Below are positions 1 to 18,947 of a DNA stretch of 64,000 nt, in pieces (the stretch's first letter is position 1; the number at the start of each line of letters is the position of its first letter). This DNA is from Apostichopus japonicus. Its lineage: Eukaryota; Echinodermata; Holothuroidea; Aspidochirotida; Stichopodidae. The stretch lies in NCBI RefSeq assembly GCF_037975245.1, contig NC_092575.1, positions 15,728,310 through 15,792,309 on the forward strand, written 5' to 3'. The position numbers and the translations under genes are program-made. The notes below the pieces were generated by a model. That model made no database searches and was not told where the DNA came from. It was given only the letters and a program-made list of their open reading frames with translations.

Positions 1-339
1 AGTAGAATGGTTTATCCAGTCAGTCAGTCGTCGGTCGTAAGGCAGATATAAGCTTGTGTGTGCAGTGTTTTATGTTTGTAATGCAATGCTCAGTTGGAAC
101 TGTAGCCGTAAACGTAACACATAAACAGGTTAAGAAATAATAACAAACATCAGTCTTTACTTATTAGAGGTTGCACAAATTTAAAAGCTTTAACTGAATA
201 AACCATTAGGGTGTCAATTGGCCGATGTGTTTCCATATAGATAAGAGATGACATATTCTTGTATATGCGACAGTTGTAGCTATACATACATTGTAATATC
301 ATTATAAATGAATACTCTGGCGCTCGCCGATGATCACCA

Positions 340-490
340 ATTAATTGCTAAAGCCATCAAATCATTTGATAATATCATCAAATAATTGCTGGTATCAACA
401 ATTATTTGCTGATATACCAGGAAATGAATCGTTGATATCGACAATTTATTTGCTGATATCACCAAATAAATTCTTGATATCATCAAATAT
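340..490. repeat. Degenerate AT-rich tandem repeat (TGATATC/CAAATAA words)
   Basis: Units of roughly 30-40 bases repeat the words TTGATATC, ATCACCAAATAA and TTTGCTGATAT. The words are partly palindromic, so both strands look alike. Divergence between units is high, which suggests an old array. Confidence 0.6.
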
Positions 491-949
491 CGAATAAAAA
501 GTCAAACAAACGGCTTGCCATACGTATACGCAAGGAAGACCGTAGTATCAAGGGCGAGGAACAAGCCCAAACCTGATTGGCTCGAAAAGACAGTATTGTT
601 ACAAACTTCCATGAGCAAGGAAAAATAAAAAAGGGGCGGCGGCAGCGGTTCAAAACACGAGCCGTCCATGAGATCATCGACTACAAAATCTGTCCATCCG
701 GATTTTCCCAACAGTACAAGCGGTAAACAAAATGAGTAAAATATGGTAGATCAAAATAGCAAGGTGAGAAGAAACTAAATTTGTAAATATAATCATACTT
801 TATGTCTTTCTGTTGCGATTTTTTCCATATCTTTCTTTCATATTTAATATGTTATTTTTATGTAACTGAATATACATACTTCTTTCATGCATATAACAAT
901 GCATTGAACACACGTCTATGGTAGACCCTGTGCAAATCATATCATAGTA

Positions 950-1125
950 TCATACTCGTATTAATTCGAATATATACGCGTATGAATTCAGCAGATTTAA
1001 TACGTGTGTATATATATCCGAATTAATACTTGTGTATATTCCAAATAAACGCGTGTATTGGCTATATGTTAATTAATACATGTATATATTCGAATTTATA
1101 CTCGTATATTTTCGATTGAATACAA
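950..1125. repeat. Degenerate tandem repeat of TAATACGTGTATAT type
   Basis: Five or six diverged units alternate TTAATACGTGTGTATAT, ATATCCGAATTAATAC and close variants (TACGCGTATG, TACTCGTAT). It resembles a short minisatellite of AT-rich composition with a recurring ACGTGT or CGCGT core. No coding potential. Confidence 0.55.
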
Positions 1126-3648
1126 CCATATAAAACCGGCCTTCTGATTGGCTGCTATTATTGACCGGCGAGTAAATATTCGTTTTTAATGGGCATATCT
1201 TCGACTTAATACGCGAATTAGTATATTTGTCCCACAGAGCCTAAATATACCATACAGGTCCATATAGAGGGTAATGACTACTAGATATAAGCACAGTCAT
1301 ATAGTTTGAAATAGGCGATACCATGTTTCACGTTGTGTTCTTGTTAAACTGTCATATAGTTTTGCCAATAGAATATTTGTTTCGTCAAAATGAACATGTC
1401 AATTCCTTTTTAAATAACATTGTATTATATCTGTGAAATGTAGCTACATTACTTTAAAATCAGTGGTAAAGTAATAACTCTATCGCATTCGAAGAAGGGC
1501 TTTGAGCCCGCCAGCCTCGCCACCCACCCCCCCCCCCCTCTCCCACCCCCAAACTGCAACCAATTAACCTTGTTAACCAAGTTCACTCGACCAAGAAGAA
1601 ATTTACAGTAAGCCTAAGGAACGAACCATCACGTGATCAACAGTGTAATAGTTCACATGCATGTCTTACATATGCTGGTTGTTATTTCAACTTGTTGTAC
1701 GGTAGTGACGGTTTTTCCTTGTCAAGAAACGGAATGAAATGATGCTATCTGAGGTCCAGCAAACAAGAATGAAAGAAAAGAGAAAGGTCTTCCATACATA
1801 CAAGCAGTGTATCATAAAACAAAAGGAAGCCAATCGTAGACTAATGAATGACAAGAAGTTTCGATTGTGCAACAGTTCAAGATTCTTCAGCGATTTAATG
1901 TTTAATGTTTAATTTCAGATAACCTCTCGATCGAAACGAATTCTCTTTGTTTAGAAACGAAATTGTAAGACGATGAGGTAGGAAGGTTCATGCTGTAATT
2001 AGGCCAATACGAAGGTCGAGAAACTGTTTGACCTTCCTTCGTCTGACTACTGTCTACCGCGCACCGCCTCCTTCACCCCGCCCCAATCACCCCGCCTCTC
2101 TGATCACGCCCCCCCCCCTTCCACTGCCCCCATCATCCAGTGCTGTCCGAAGTAAGCCTGAAAATGTATTCCACTTAAGATCAGGCCTCGTCACAGGGAC
2201 CCCCCCCCCCCTCTCTCTCTCTCTCTAGCAAATTAATTTTTTCGCTATCTGTAACACCATTATGTACAATATATAAGACTCGAGTATTGTGTCCTCCTTG
2301 AAATATTTGTAAAACAAAGAAGTTCTGCACTGACGGCAAACGTTTTCGCTTTTCAACCGGTCTAGGTGTGGATTGATCTACCGCTGCGCCGCCGGGTCCG
2401 ATGCGCAGACTGAGGTGCATAAGTCCCCAATTTCCTATAGTGCTCGCGAAAGGTCCAAGCGCCCCAGTCCGCCCAGTGGTGGCTTGCAGCTCCCTGGTCC
2501 GCCCCTCAACCGGTTAAAAAATTCACTTATAGAATAACTCTCCTTTTGTTTTTCTACAGCGGGAACAAAGGGGGGGGGGGGGATGAGAATAGCGGAGACG
2601 GAGAAGATTCGATAATAAATTGTATTTAGTAACCTCAGTCATACCAAAGTGCATGTATTAATTTCTACACGTGAATCAATCCTTGTTATTTATTAATTAA
2701 TTAAGTTGCATATCATTTCAGTAATCATCTTCATAAAATAAGGCTACAAAAGAACACAGAAAGAACGAACAAACAAACGGGAATTTATAGTAAGTAATGT
2801 AAGCAAGATCTCATGAAAGTTTGTTTGCATTTAAAAAACAATTAATTTGTTTATTATGGTCTACACATTGACTATTTATATACATTTGCAAAAGAAAAAT
2901 AAGCCTGAGTGAGCAACTTTACTATAAAGCTCCGGTAACTCATATTACGTAATCTCTTCATTACGACAGACAAAGTGCATGGTGCAGTGGTTTACATAGC
3001 GCTTATGGTGCTAATCTTCTACACAGAAAAGATAAGGCCAACGCCAATGCGCGCTGGTACACGCACTTATCCAATTGATCGACTGATCTATTCGCAAAAC
3101 AACCTTGAAAACAAATTTACAGTTCGTCTTCGTTAGCAGTTTATGTATAGCGCCAACAGAATTACTTGCACTACATTTACTGTCATCATTCGTGGCCTTC
3201 GAATAGAAATGACCACCCGTTACAATGATCCATACTGGGCGTGGGAACCGTACAGCAAAGTTATTTCGGCTCGTGCATGCAGTGCATTATGAGAGTTTCC
3301 CCGAGGTACATTTGCCCTTGCATACAGTTGCATTTGACCGGACAATTGCTACCAAACGATACCCAATACAGAGGCGTCGAGGACTACGTCTGGCCCTAGG
3401 ACAAATTGTCCACGGGACGCATTTTGTGACTCCTTTCCTAATGTTTATTACGAACCTGAAAATATATTATCATCCAACATTGTCCCTTCATATTTTGCCG
3501 TACGACCCCGGAACCTGGGAGAGTAGACCCTGCTTACCCCATCCCCGTCAAGTCAGGATTGACCCAATAGCTACTACGTGATGCTTAGTGATATATGCTC
3601 TCATGTGAATTATGTGATGACGAAATAATAGAAAACTGACTTTTCTTT

Positions 3649-3654
3649 TTTATT
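3649..3654 (-). promoter_or_regulatory. Candidate polyadenylation signal for the Ig-receptor gene
   Basis: The minus strand reads AATAAA here, about 310 bases past the stop codon at 3963-3965. No nearer canonical signal was seen. Assignment to the receptor gene is inferred from position only. Confidence 0.4.
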
Positions 3655-3848
3655 TAAACAACGTAAAAGAGCAAAGATATGTATGGCTATAGCACGGAAT
3701 TCTAAACCAGTGACCCCTTGCGCTTTCTGGGCTGTATCGGAAGAAAGTAAGTCGTGGTCCCTTGTGACACGATCTGCAATGTACTTTCTCTTTTGACTGG
3801 CGCCACCAGTAAAAGAATGGCTCTAGCATGAGATCGCTACCAACTAAG

Positions 3849-3923
3849 GGTCTGGATAGCTAAGTCGGTTAGTGTGCTAGGCTTTTAATCCAGAGGTCAC
3901 TGGTTCGAATCCCGTTAAAGCCA
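3849..3923 (+). ncRNA. tRNA-Lys(TTT)-like sequence, probably a pseudogene or SINE head
   Basis: A cloverleaf can be drawn: an acceptor arm (GGTCTGG with TAAAGCC), a D arm with A-box-like TAGCTAAGTCGGTTAG, an anticodon loop CTTTTAA giving anticodon TTT (Lys), and a T arm containing GGTTCGAATCC (B box). The acceptor stem has about two mismatches, and the anticodon and T stems one each, so a working tRNA is unlikely. A tRNA pseudogene or the head of a tRNA-derived SINE fits better. It ends about 40 bases from the 3' end of the minus-strand receptor CDS. Confidence 0.5.
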
Positions 3924-3962
3924 TACATTATCTTCGCTCTTTTTCTATTGAAATCATATTCG

Positions 3963-5210
3963 CTAGCACACAGATGTGTTACAATAAATGTCACCGGCTT
4001 CGATCTGTAATTCGACTTCCTTTTCCTCTAAGTCTTCATTATTCTCGTAGAGGTCATGTTCGTCCGTTACAACTCTTGCTTTCTGTTTCCCGGAGGCGCG
4101 AGTAGATGCATCCTCCTGCTTTGCGGTGTCAACCTTGGTAGTAATATTCTGATCACTGCCAAATGAATCTACGTCATGCGAAGAATCTGCATCGGCACGT
4201 CTTATTCTGTTGTAGAGTAGATACAATGCGGCAACGGCGATAATACAAAACGATAAGGATGGTATCACTATGTACAAAGCAAGGTCGGTAGTTGACGGTC
4301 CTAAGTGACTTGACGTTGGTTGGTTAGTTTGTGCAGTATGAGATGTGGTATAACCGACGTTAGTGGGGAGAGTAAATATACACGAACGAGAAAAGGCTGC
4401 GGATGACCCATCCATGGAGCTGCTGCGATTTTGTTTGACTTCGCATTTCAGCGTCGCTACTTCACATCCTACAACAACACTCTCGACAACATGAAGCCCT
4501 GCGGTTATTTGATGAGATGGAGATACGTTACACCCACCGCCATCACTACCATCATCACTCCCATCATCATCATGGTCGTCGTTGGCATCAGTGAGGATAC
4601 CAACATGAACAGAAGGATAGAAAAACCCCACGACAGAACATTTCAAGAGAAAACTGTTATTTACCTCTGGAGATATGACATTTTTTGTCTCGCATGTAGG
4701 TTGTGGAAATGGTGATTCGCTGGTCCATAGCAGATACTTAGTTTGTAATATGGTCACACCTTCTTTAATGTCTTCAATTAGGTTGATCCTATAGGCGCCT
4801 TCGTCTCGTGGTGAAACTGTATTGATCGCGAAAGAGAAGAAGGCCGACAGTTTTCCTTCCTTGTCTGTAACGAGACTCGCAATGTCGGATATGTTCAGAT
4901 AATAACGGTCTACATTAAACGCTTCTTGGTAAGAAAATCGCCCTTTGAATTCAAATTGAGCTTCGGAAAAGTCTTCATCCGTGATATCCTCCGTGAATAT
5001 TAGTTCCACGTGATAGAAGCCTAAGTTACTCGTATAGAATGCTACTTCTGGAAACGTTATATCACATCCTGGTTGTATGTAACAGCTAACGATATCTTCT
5101 GCGGGCCATTCTTCGCAATGCCTCTGACAATCACTGGAACCTGCAACAGCAGACATTTGGCCACACTGCAGAGTGAGAAATAAAAACCATGAAATTAGTA
5201 TGAAATCCAT
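3963..5210 (-). CDS. Type I membrane protein with V-like and C1-like Ig domains
   Basis: An intact 415-codon frame. Residues 1-24 form a signal peptide (hydrophobic core LISWFLFLTL). Residues about 38-165 look like a V-type Ig fold: C50 in GCDITF and a DEGAY motif at 136-140, although the usual second Cys is missing. Residues about 172-262 look like a C1-set domain: FLLKCSVVGFFYPSVHV at 187-203 matches the 'L-C-V-GFYP-V' strand B/C signature, and LKCEVKQ at 254-260 matches the strand F Cys. An Asp/Gly-rich insert (209-226) sits inside this domain. A Ser/Thr-rich stalk precedes one membrane helix (about 310-333), a basic stop-transfer (RIRR) and an acidic tail with YENN (388) and YCNT (409). 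The architecture recalls B7, butyrophilin or tapasin-type proteins, but I cannot name an orthologue. A single coding exon is assumed because the frame has both signal peptide and tail. Confidence 0.75.
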   Translation of the reverse strand: MDFILISWFLFLTLQCGQMSAVAGSSDCQRHCEEWPAEDIVSCYIQPGCDITFPEVAFYTSNLGFYHVELIFTEDITDEDFSEAQFEFKGRFSYQEAFNVDRYYLNISDIASLVTDKEGKLSAFFSFAINTVSPRDEGAYRINLIEDIKEGVTILQTKYLLWTSESPFPQPTCETKNVISPEVNNSFLLKCSVVGFFYPSVHVGILTDANDDHDDDGSDDGSDGGGCNVSPSHQITAGLHVVESVVVGCEVATLKCEVKQNRSSSMDGSSAAFSRSCIFTLPTNVGYTTSHTAQTNQPTSSHLGPSTTDLALYIVIPSLSFCIIAVAALYLLYNRIRRADADSSHDVDSFGSDQNITTKVDTAKQEDASTRASGKQKARVVTDEHDLYENNEDLEEKEVELQIEAGDIYCNTSVC

Positions 5211-5917
5211 CGCTACAAGAAATAAGTAGATATTTTAACAAAATATGTCTGTCTGTCTAAATAACAGAATGATTGTTCCAGAGTTAAAAGATGCAAAGAC
5301 AAATGAAGTAAATATGTTTCATCTAAAAAACTTCTTCTCCCTCGCAGCTATAAGAAATGAGAACACGTTCTGAAAGCACATGACATTAATACAAACTAAG
5401 TTGCGATAATGATAATCAGTAACGTAATACACTAATAAAGTCAGAATGGGTCAATCCCTTCTATAGTTGAAGTTACATTTCTTTTACTTTCACATAAACA
5501 TATAAACGTTAATCATTCTGAAGTAAAAACTCGTAATCATTAATGCTACTTTTCAATTTGATTACTTTCGTGCTTAATCAAACTGGTTTTATAACTACTA
5601 CCACAGTCGCGAGAAATTAAATACAATTGTGTGTGTGATTCTATATCATAAATCGCTCGCCTTCATCATCATTGTTGCATAACGTGGAAAACGTCTGTCA
5701 CTTCCTTGATTAAAATACAGAAAATATACATACGAATATTATGACATACAATACCATAGTTGTTTATATATAACTTTTATGAACACGTGTGACTATTGCA
5801 CTATGACACGCACATGCGCAGTTGGAACAACTTAAAAATGTAGTAATATCTACCGACCAGTTAGTATTTTAGGACGCATAAAATTGACATGAAACCTCCA
5901 CATGTATGATGGAAATG

Positions 5918-6056
5918 TCTAGAACTATCAAAATATGTAGTTGCCATGGGAACCGAGGTCAAAGGTCACGTGATCAAAGAAATAATGTGTCAAGAAATAA
6001 TGTGTCAATGTGTCACTGGCAACGGTCTGCCTGCAATGAGTTACAACCTCCGTCGA
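5918..6056 (+). repeat. Dispersed repeat copy A carrying a DR1 element
   Basis: This stretch and 57478-57620 share, in order, the words ACTATCAAA, a GTTGCCATGGGAACCGAGGT block, CAAAGGTCACGT, CTGGCAA and TGCAATGAG-like sequence. Both copies are followed by a pyrimidine-rich tract. That makes it a dispersed repeat, probably a short interspersed or MITE-like element. Boundaries are approximate. Confidence 0.6.
5956..5968 (+). promoter_or_regulatory. Perfect DR1 nuclear-receptor-type site (in repeat)
   Basis: AGGTCAAAGGTCA is a direct repeat of AGGTCA with one spacer base, the binding form used by RXR, HNF4 and COUP-TF type receptors. It lies in a dispersed repeat, so function is not implied. 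Confidence 0.4.
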
Positions 6057-6916
6057 TTTCCCTCTTCTTTCCTCCTCCTTCTCCTCCTTCTCCTCCTCCT
6101 CCTTCTCCTCCTTCTCCTTCTTCTCCTCCTTCTCCACCTTCTCCTTCTCCTCCACCTTCTCCTACGCCTTCTCTTTCTTCTCCTGCTCCTTCTCGTTCTC
6201 CTTCTCCTCCACCTCCTCCTTCTTCTCCTTCTCCTTCTCCTTCTCCTTCTCGTTCTCCTTCTCCTCCACCTCCTCCTTCTTCTCCTCCTTCTCCTTCTCC
6301 TTCTCCTTCTCCTTCTCCTTCTCCTTCTCCTTCTCCTTCTCCTTCTCCTTCTCCTCCTCCTTATTCTCCTCCTCCTTCTTCTCCTCCTTCTTCTTCTCCT
6401 TCTCCTTCTCCTTCTCCTTCTCCTTCTCCTCCACCTCCTCCTTCTTCTCCTCCTTCTCCTCCTTCTCATCCTTCTCCTCCTTCTCCTCCTCCACCTCCTC
6501 TGTCTTCTCCTCCTCCTTCTCCTCCTCCTCCTTCTTCTCCTCCTTCTCCTTCTCCTTCTCCTTCTCCTTCTCCTCCTTCTCCTCTTTCTCCTTCTCCTTC
6601 TCCTTCTCCTTCTCCTCCTCCTTATTCTCCTCCTCCTTCTTCTCCTCCTTCTTCTTCTCCTTCTCCTTCTCCTTCTCCTTCTCCTTCTCCTTCTCCTTCT
6701 CCTCCACCTCCTCCTTCTTCTCCTCCTTCTCCTCCTTCTCATCCTTCTCCTCCTTCTCCTCCTCCACCTCCTCTTTCTTCTCCTCCTCCTCCTCCACCTC
6801 CTCTTTCTTCTCCTCCTCCTTCTCCTCCTTCTCCTCCTTCTCCTCTTTCTCCTCCTCCACCTCCTTCTCCTTCTCATTCTCCTTCTCCTTCTCCTCCTCC
6901 TCCTTCTTCTTCTTTT
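6057..6916. repeat. 860-bp polypyrimidine (TTCTCC/CTC)n tract
   Basis: Almost every base on the plus strand is C or T, with only scattered purines. The basic units are TTCTCC and CTCCTT. A higher-order duplication is visible: TTATTCTCC-type landmarks at 6361 and 6622, and CTCATCC landmarks at 6475 and 6738, are about 261-263 bases apart. All six frames stay open through this tract because it is low complexity (Ser/Pro, Leu, Arg or Glu/Lys runs), so those frames are not genes. Such homopurine-homopyrimidine DNA can form intramolecular triplex. Confidence 0.9.
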
Positions 6917-7379
6917 TACAAAATGAATCGATGAAAATCGTTGTTTAATTTGTGAGAATATTTTTATTGTAGCAGTTTATTGACTGTATTTGAATTTATT
7001 TTAGTTAAAGAACTAGACATCTGCTATTATGACATGTTTTCATATATTTTGAGTAGATGATCAATAATCAAATAAGTGAACCCAAGCATTAATCGATTTT
7101 GTGTATTATATCATGTTTACAATACATTATATACTTCGTGATAACCGAAGGCACATGCAGTGGAAAGGTAATTACTGCTCTTTTCTTTTCCATATAATTT
7201 CCATAAATGATGATGTAACTGCTGGATTTAGGTAACATTTATTTTGTTAGTTTATTTATATTCCTTCGTAGGAAGTATATGTCATTTTTATTGCATAGAT
7301 ACATCACGCAATGTATCAATATTTCTGAGAGCGAATTTTAAAATAATATATATCGGATCTGATTCTCTGACTTCCCAAG
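6917..7379. other. 5' flank of the lectin gene
   Basis: AT-rich sequence between the polypyrimidine tract and the first lectin codon. An AT-rich AATAATATATAT stretch at 7341-7353 lies about 30 bases before the ATG, but the transcription start is unknown. No other gene seen. Confidence 0.4.
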
Positions 7380-15340
<7,961 letters not shown>

Positions 15341-16699
15341 GAAAACAATTATCGACGTATGACATAATGTTTCTCAATTTTTCTTTCATTGTGAACAAAA
15401 TTGATGAGGATTGTTAATCGACTAAATTGGATTTCGATGCTTACATGCCGTGGCAGCTTTTAGTATGGTTAACGAGTCTCTTTTCATTTATTATTTTACG
15501 CAAGATTTTACTCCAATAGCTTTCTATAAGGAAGAAAAAAATTATTATAGGTGTAACAGAGGTGGAAGCTTTTCTTTTTGTCTGGGGTAAGACCCACATG
15601 GCCACTCACCGCATTGATCTCGGCTTCAGCGACTCCAGATCGAGTCACAGGGCGCGGCCATCCCTGAAAAACAACCATTCATACGCCCTTCCCCTGCTAT
15701 GAAAGTCTATTTTGATTGGATTCACATAAGAATATTGAAGCAGAGCTTGCAGAAAGAACAAAACAATAAAAAAGATCATATTTACTCAAAATACCAGACA
15801 TTTCTCTTGGCGTAGCCTACTGCAACACATATATCATATTCTAGAACGAACTAGCTATATCGTACGGCTCTGTAATTTTCGTCGTACAGAGGGCAACACA
15901 AATACATGCACGAGCTCGCTTGTGGCAATTAAGGTATAGTCTAGTAAATCTAAATAAGTCTTAATTTAATTCTTGCTAAAGTTAGGCCTGTTTACTGTAC
16001 TTTACATTTCATCCTATCGTAGGAAGGATTTTTCCCCGTATCGTTATAACTTTAGATTTTAAATTTTGTTTGCATTAGCTTTACATACTAAACACATTAT
16101 ATAGTAAGTTCCATGGAAGAAAATATAAAAAGTGATTACGTCACTAAGTCTTGCTTTTCGTAGTGTTTCGTCATGTTTTCAATGCTGATTTGGGCCCATA
16201 TTTTCTTGAAACGAGAGGAATCAGTGGCGTGTTAAAAAGGTGAATCGATCCCTCCATTCCTTTCACCCCGCCCACAAACACCGTCCATCGACACTCGGGT
16301 GAAAATGGTTCAGCCATGGGATTTTTTACGTTTAGCCTGAGATGAATTCAACCGCGGCTGCTACGGGTGTGTACCCTATTTTCAACCTCCCACCAAAACT
16401 TGAGTATTTATTAGCACAAATTTGCCAAAAGAGCAACCTAATTCAAATGCCAAATATGCATCAGATTAGCTTCATATGACGTCTTAATTTCCCATTTTCG
16501 TTTCTGCATATCTGAATCAGCTCCAACAACCAAGGGAGGGCCACTGAGTTCATGAAAATCTTTATTCGCTCATGGCCCTTCAATCAAAGATCAGCACATC
16601 CCTAAATCAATCGGGGAGTCCGGGTTGGATCCCCCCTCTTACCCCTCCCCAACACAAACTGAAACCATGTTTACCCTCTAGAGGACTGGAGACGTGCGT
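15341..16699. other. 3' flank of lectin and intergenic DNA
   Basis: Contains the lectin 3' UTR up to a likely poly(A) signal at 15765. No further gene seen. Confidence 0.5.
15765..15770 (+). promoter_or_regulatory. Candidate lectin polyadenylation signal
   Basis: AATAAA about 425 bases after the stop codon, the first canonical signal found downstream on this strand. Confidence 0.45.
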
Positions 16700-17166
16700 G
16701 ATCTGTCTCAAGATGTGTTCTTTTATTTGTAAGTATATCAACAATATTCTCCCCTGTGTCTTTAGTGATATTGTTAATCCCTGTAATTCCGCGTATATTC
16801 GTAACAGTACGAGGAATAATACCCATTTTTCTGTTAGCAGACATCAAACGAAACACGGTAAATTACTCTTGAACAATTACTGCTATAAAACCTGGAAAGT
16901 GCTTCCAAATGATATAAAAACTGTAAAATCTTATGTAACTTAATAAAACTTAAAGCCCACTTAATTGAAAACTATGCTGACTGAGTATTGATTATCTCAT
17001 GTTTATATCTCTACTCTTAATTGTTAACTTAATTCTTTCTTTTGTTTTTTTGTTATTTTTTGTCGCTAGCTCGATAAACTACTTTTGTTTTTCTAGTGTC
17101 CTGTTTACACTATACCACTTTGTTCTATTGTTCTTATGTATAGACGAAATAAATGAAATGAAATGA
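16700..17166 (+). mobile_element. 5'-truncated LINE: RT C-terminus plus 3' tail
   Basis: The frame ending at 16943 encodes CKYINNILPCVFSDI, HFSVSRHQTKHGK and TWKVLPNDIK. These match the 'KY-N-LP-F-D...T-R--F.W--LP--I' end of the reverse-transcriptase ORF of non-LTR retrotransposons. About 220 bases of AT-rich 3' UTR follow, ending in a short GAAAT-type repeat (AAATGAAATGAAATG), the usual simple-repeat tail. It is dead (5' truncated). The left boundary is approximate. Confidence 0.75.
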
Positions 17167-18388
17167 TCGACTCTCCTATAACTTGACAGAGTTACATCAA
17201 ATGTGAAAACGCTCTACGGCAGTGTAAACCCTGAATATGCTCTTCGCTGTTCAACTCAAATGAACTCGATGAATGCAACCTAACGAGAGGAGAATGGTTC
17301 GCTGGCGATCCCGCCAATGTCTTATCTGTTCATGTGTCACCTGCAGACGGCAGGCAATATTTCGTAAAAAACATTTGTCAGAATCTGAAACACTGATGCC
17401 GCATTAATTTCCCTCCTCTCCGTGACCATTGCAAAATCGTACATTCTCGTGCAAAGTATGTAATGCTCAAAGAACTCCATTTATACGGTAATGCTGCGTA
17501 TGTGCCCAATAGGCCTAGTTCCACGAAATGATTATCAACTTGGACAGTCTACAGATTAGTACAGAATAGTCTACTTTCTAGTTGATATTTGCAGTGATAG
17601 TAAAGATTAATGTAACTTACTCCTTAACGTGTTCAACAATAACTAAAATCTAAAGGTATCATGACAGTCAGAGCATTGTATTATTTAAATAACTTAAAAG
17701 ATAAAGCCTTGACTGTGCATGCATATCACTGCAGTATTACTGTATATATGGTAACCTAGGCGTAAGCCCTAAGCTTAGTATAACTATAAGGCAAATGTTC
17801 TGATAAAAAGATGTGGTGATTACGACCCTCTGATTTAATTCTATCAGTCAACTATGTGATTTCTGCTGTTGAGCCACCTATAAATTGTCCCTAGGCCTAT
17901 AGGAACATTTTGTTATCAGTCCCAGTGATTTGCTGCAAACAAAAGGTATTTTTCCAAAGCTTCTCAAATGGCATTCACATATGTCATTATGTTGCACATA
18001 TACAAATATTTTTACTTCTCGACATATACTTAATGTAAAGTAACAAATAATTCATACCCATAAACTCCCACACATCAGTTTTTCACTATTCTTTAGCAAT
18101 CATTTGTGGCATCAGTAACTTTGTTAACTTTGCACAGCACAGTAGACCCTAGGCAGCAGTAACTTAAAACTACTGTATGTCCTAGTGAATGACATTTTTG
18201 AGAAGCATTGAGTTTCACAGTACTGTATCTGGTAGCTTCTTAAGCATAGTTAAAACTTAGTGATAAACCTTACCATCTCTCAAGAAACATAATCCGTTTT
18301 TGTCCTCTCCTTTTCATTTAGAACCTGTCAAACTTTGACGGTCTATGTCCGAGGTTTTCAGTTGACGTAACAACAGAGTGGGCCTAAA
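17167..18388. other. Intergenic DNA and probable 5' region of SLC35E4-like gene
   Basis: No gene seen. TTTTCATTTAG|AACCTG at about 18310-18321 could be an acceptor for an untranslated first exon of the downstream transporter gene. A clear TATA box was not found. Confidence 0.4.
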
Positions 18389-18947
18389 ATGGAGGCTGTG
18401 TCCAGCATTCCTGGTAACATAAGACTGATGACATTTCTGTCAGTCAGTGGGTGGACAGTTATGAGTATCAGCTTGAGCAATATTAACAAATGGATTTTCC
18501 AAAACCATCCTTTCAATTACCCAATTTTCTTGACTTCTCTCCACCTGTTGAGCACTCTCATCTTCTGTTCCACTTTCTTCAAACTAACTGCGATGGGAAG
18601 ATCAATAAAGGAAAATTTTGACCAGAACCCGATTTCTGGTCAAGTGTCTTGGAATATACTCTTACTTAGCTTTATTTTCAGCATCAGTATAGCTTGTGGC
18701 AATATCGCTGTCCAGTTCCTATACATTTCGTTCCTAAAAATGATTTTCGCGATGACCCCATTAGCTACTTTGATACTCTCGAGAGTGTTCCTAAAGCAAT
18801 CGTCTGAACTGGTGACATATCTCTCCTTGATACCTATATGTGTAGGATGTGTGATGTGCACGGTCGGTGAAATAAATTTTAATTTAATCGGATTCTTGAT
18901 GGCCTTAGTGGCCACATTATTGAGAGCTGTAAGGAGTGTCCTTCAAG
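18389..18947 (+). CDS. SLC35E4: SLC35E4-like exon 1
   Basis: Codes residues 1-186, about the first five or six helices. Donor CAAG|GTAAGT. The open frame runs to 19108, but the sequence after the donor loses all family similarity, which supports the splice. Confidence 0.87.

Larger units (their letters stand above)
1..3848. other. Non-coding region with degenerate AT repeats
   Basis: I see no supportable gene. Bases 340-490 are a degenerate array around the words TGATATC and CAAATAA. Bases 950-1125 are a second array with variants of AATTAATACGTGTATATATTCG every 30-40 bases. Short C-rich and CT-rich runs lie at 1529-1550 and 2203-2227, and a poly-G run at 2570-2582. The longest open frame (3225-3581, plus, 118 codons) has no recognisable domain and no splice context. 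Confidence 0.6.
5211..6056. other. Intergenic region 5' of the Ig receptor
   Basis: No gene seen. Promoter elements for the minus-strand receptor would lie at the left edge, but no clear TATA box was identified. The right part (5918-6056) matches another copy at 57478-57620 and is annotated separately. Confidence 0.5.

Noticed and set aside
3225-3581. 118-codon plus-strand frame
   Set aside because: No domain, no signal peptide, no splice context and no composition change relative to flanks.
3849-3923. A functional tRNA-Lys gene
   Set aside because: Acceptor, anticodon and T stems all contain mismatches; a pseudogene or SINE head is more likely.
5906-6934. Long open frames on both strands (up to 342 codons; Ser/Pro, poly-Leu, Arg or Glu/Lys rich)
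   Set aside because: They are all translations of the same polypyrimidine tract, open in every frame because its codons cannot form stops. No signal, splice or domain evidence.
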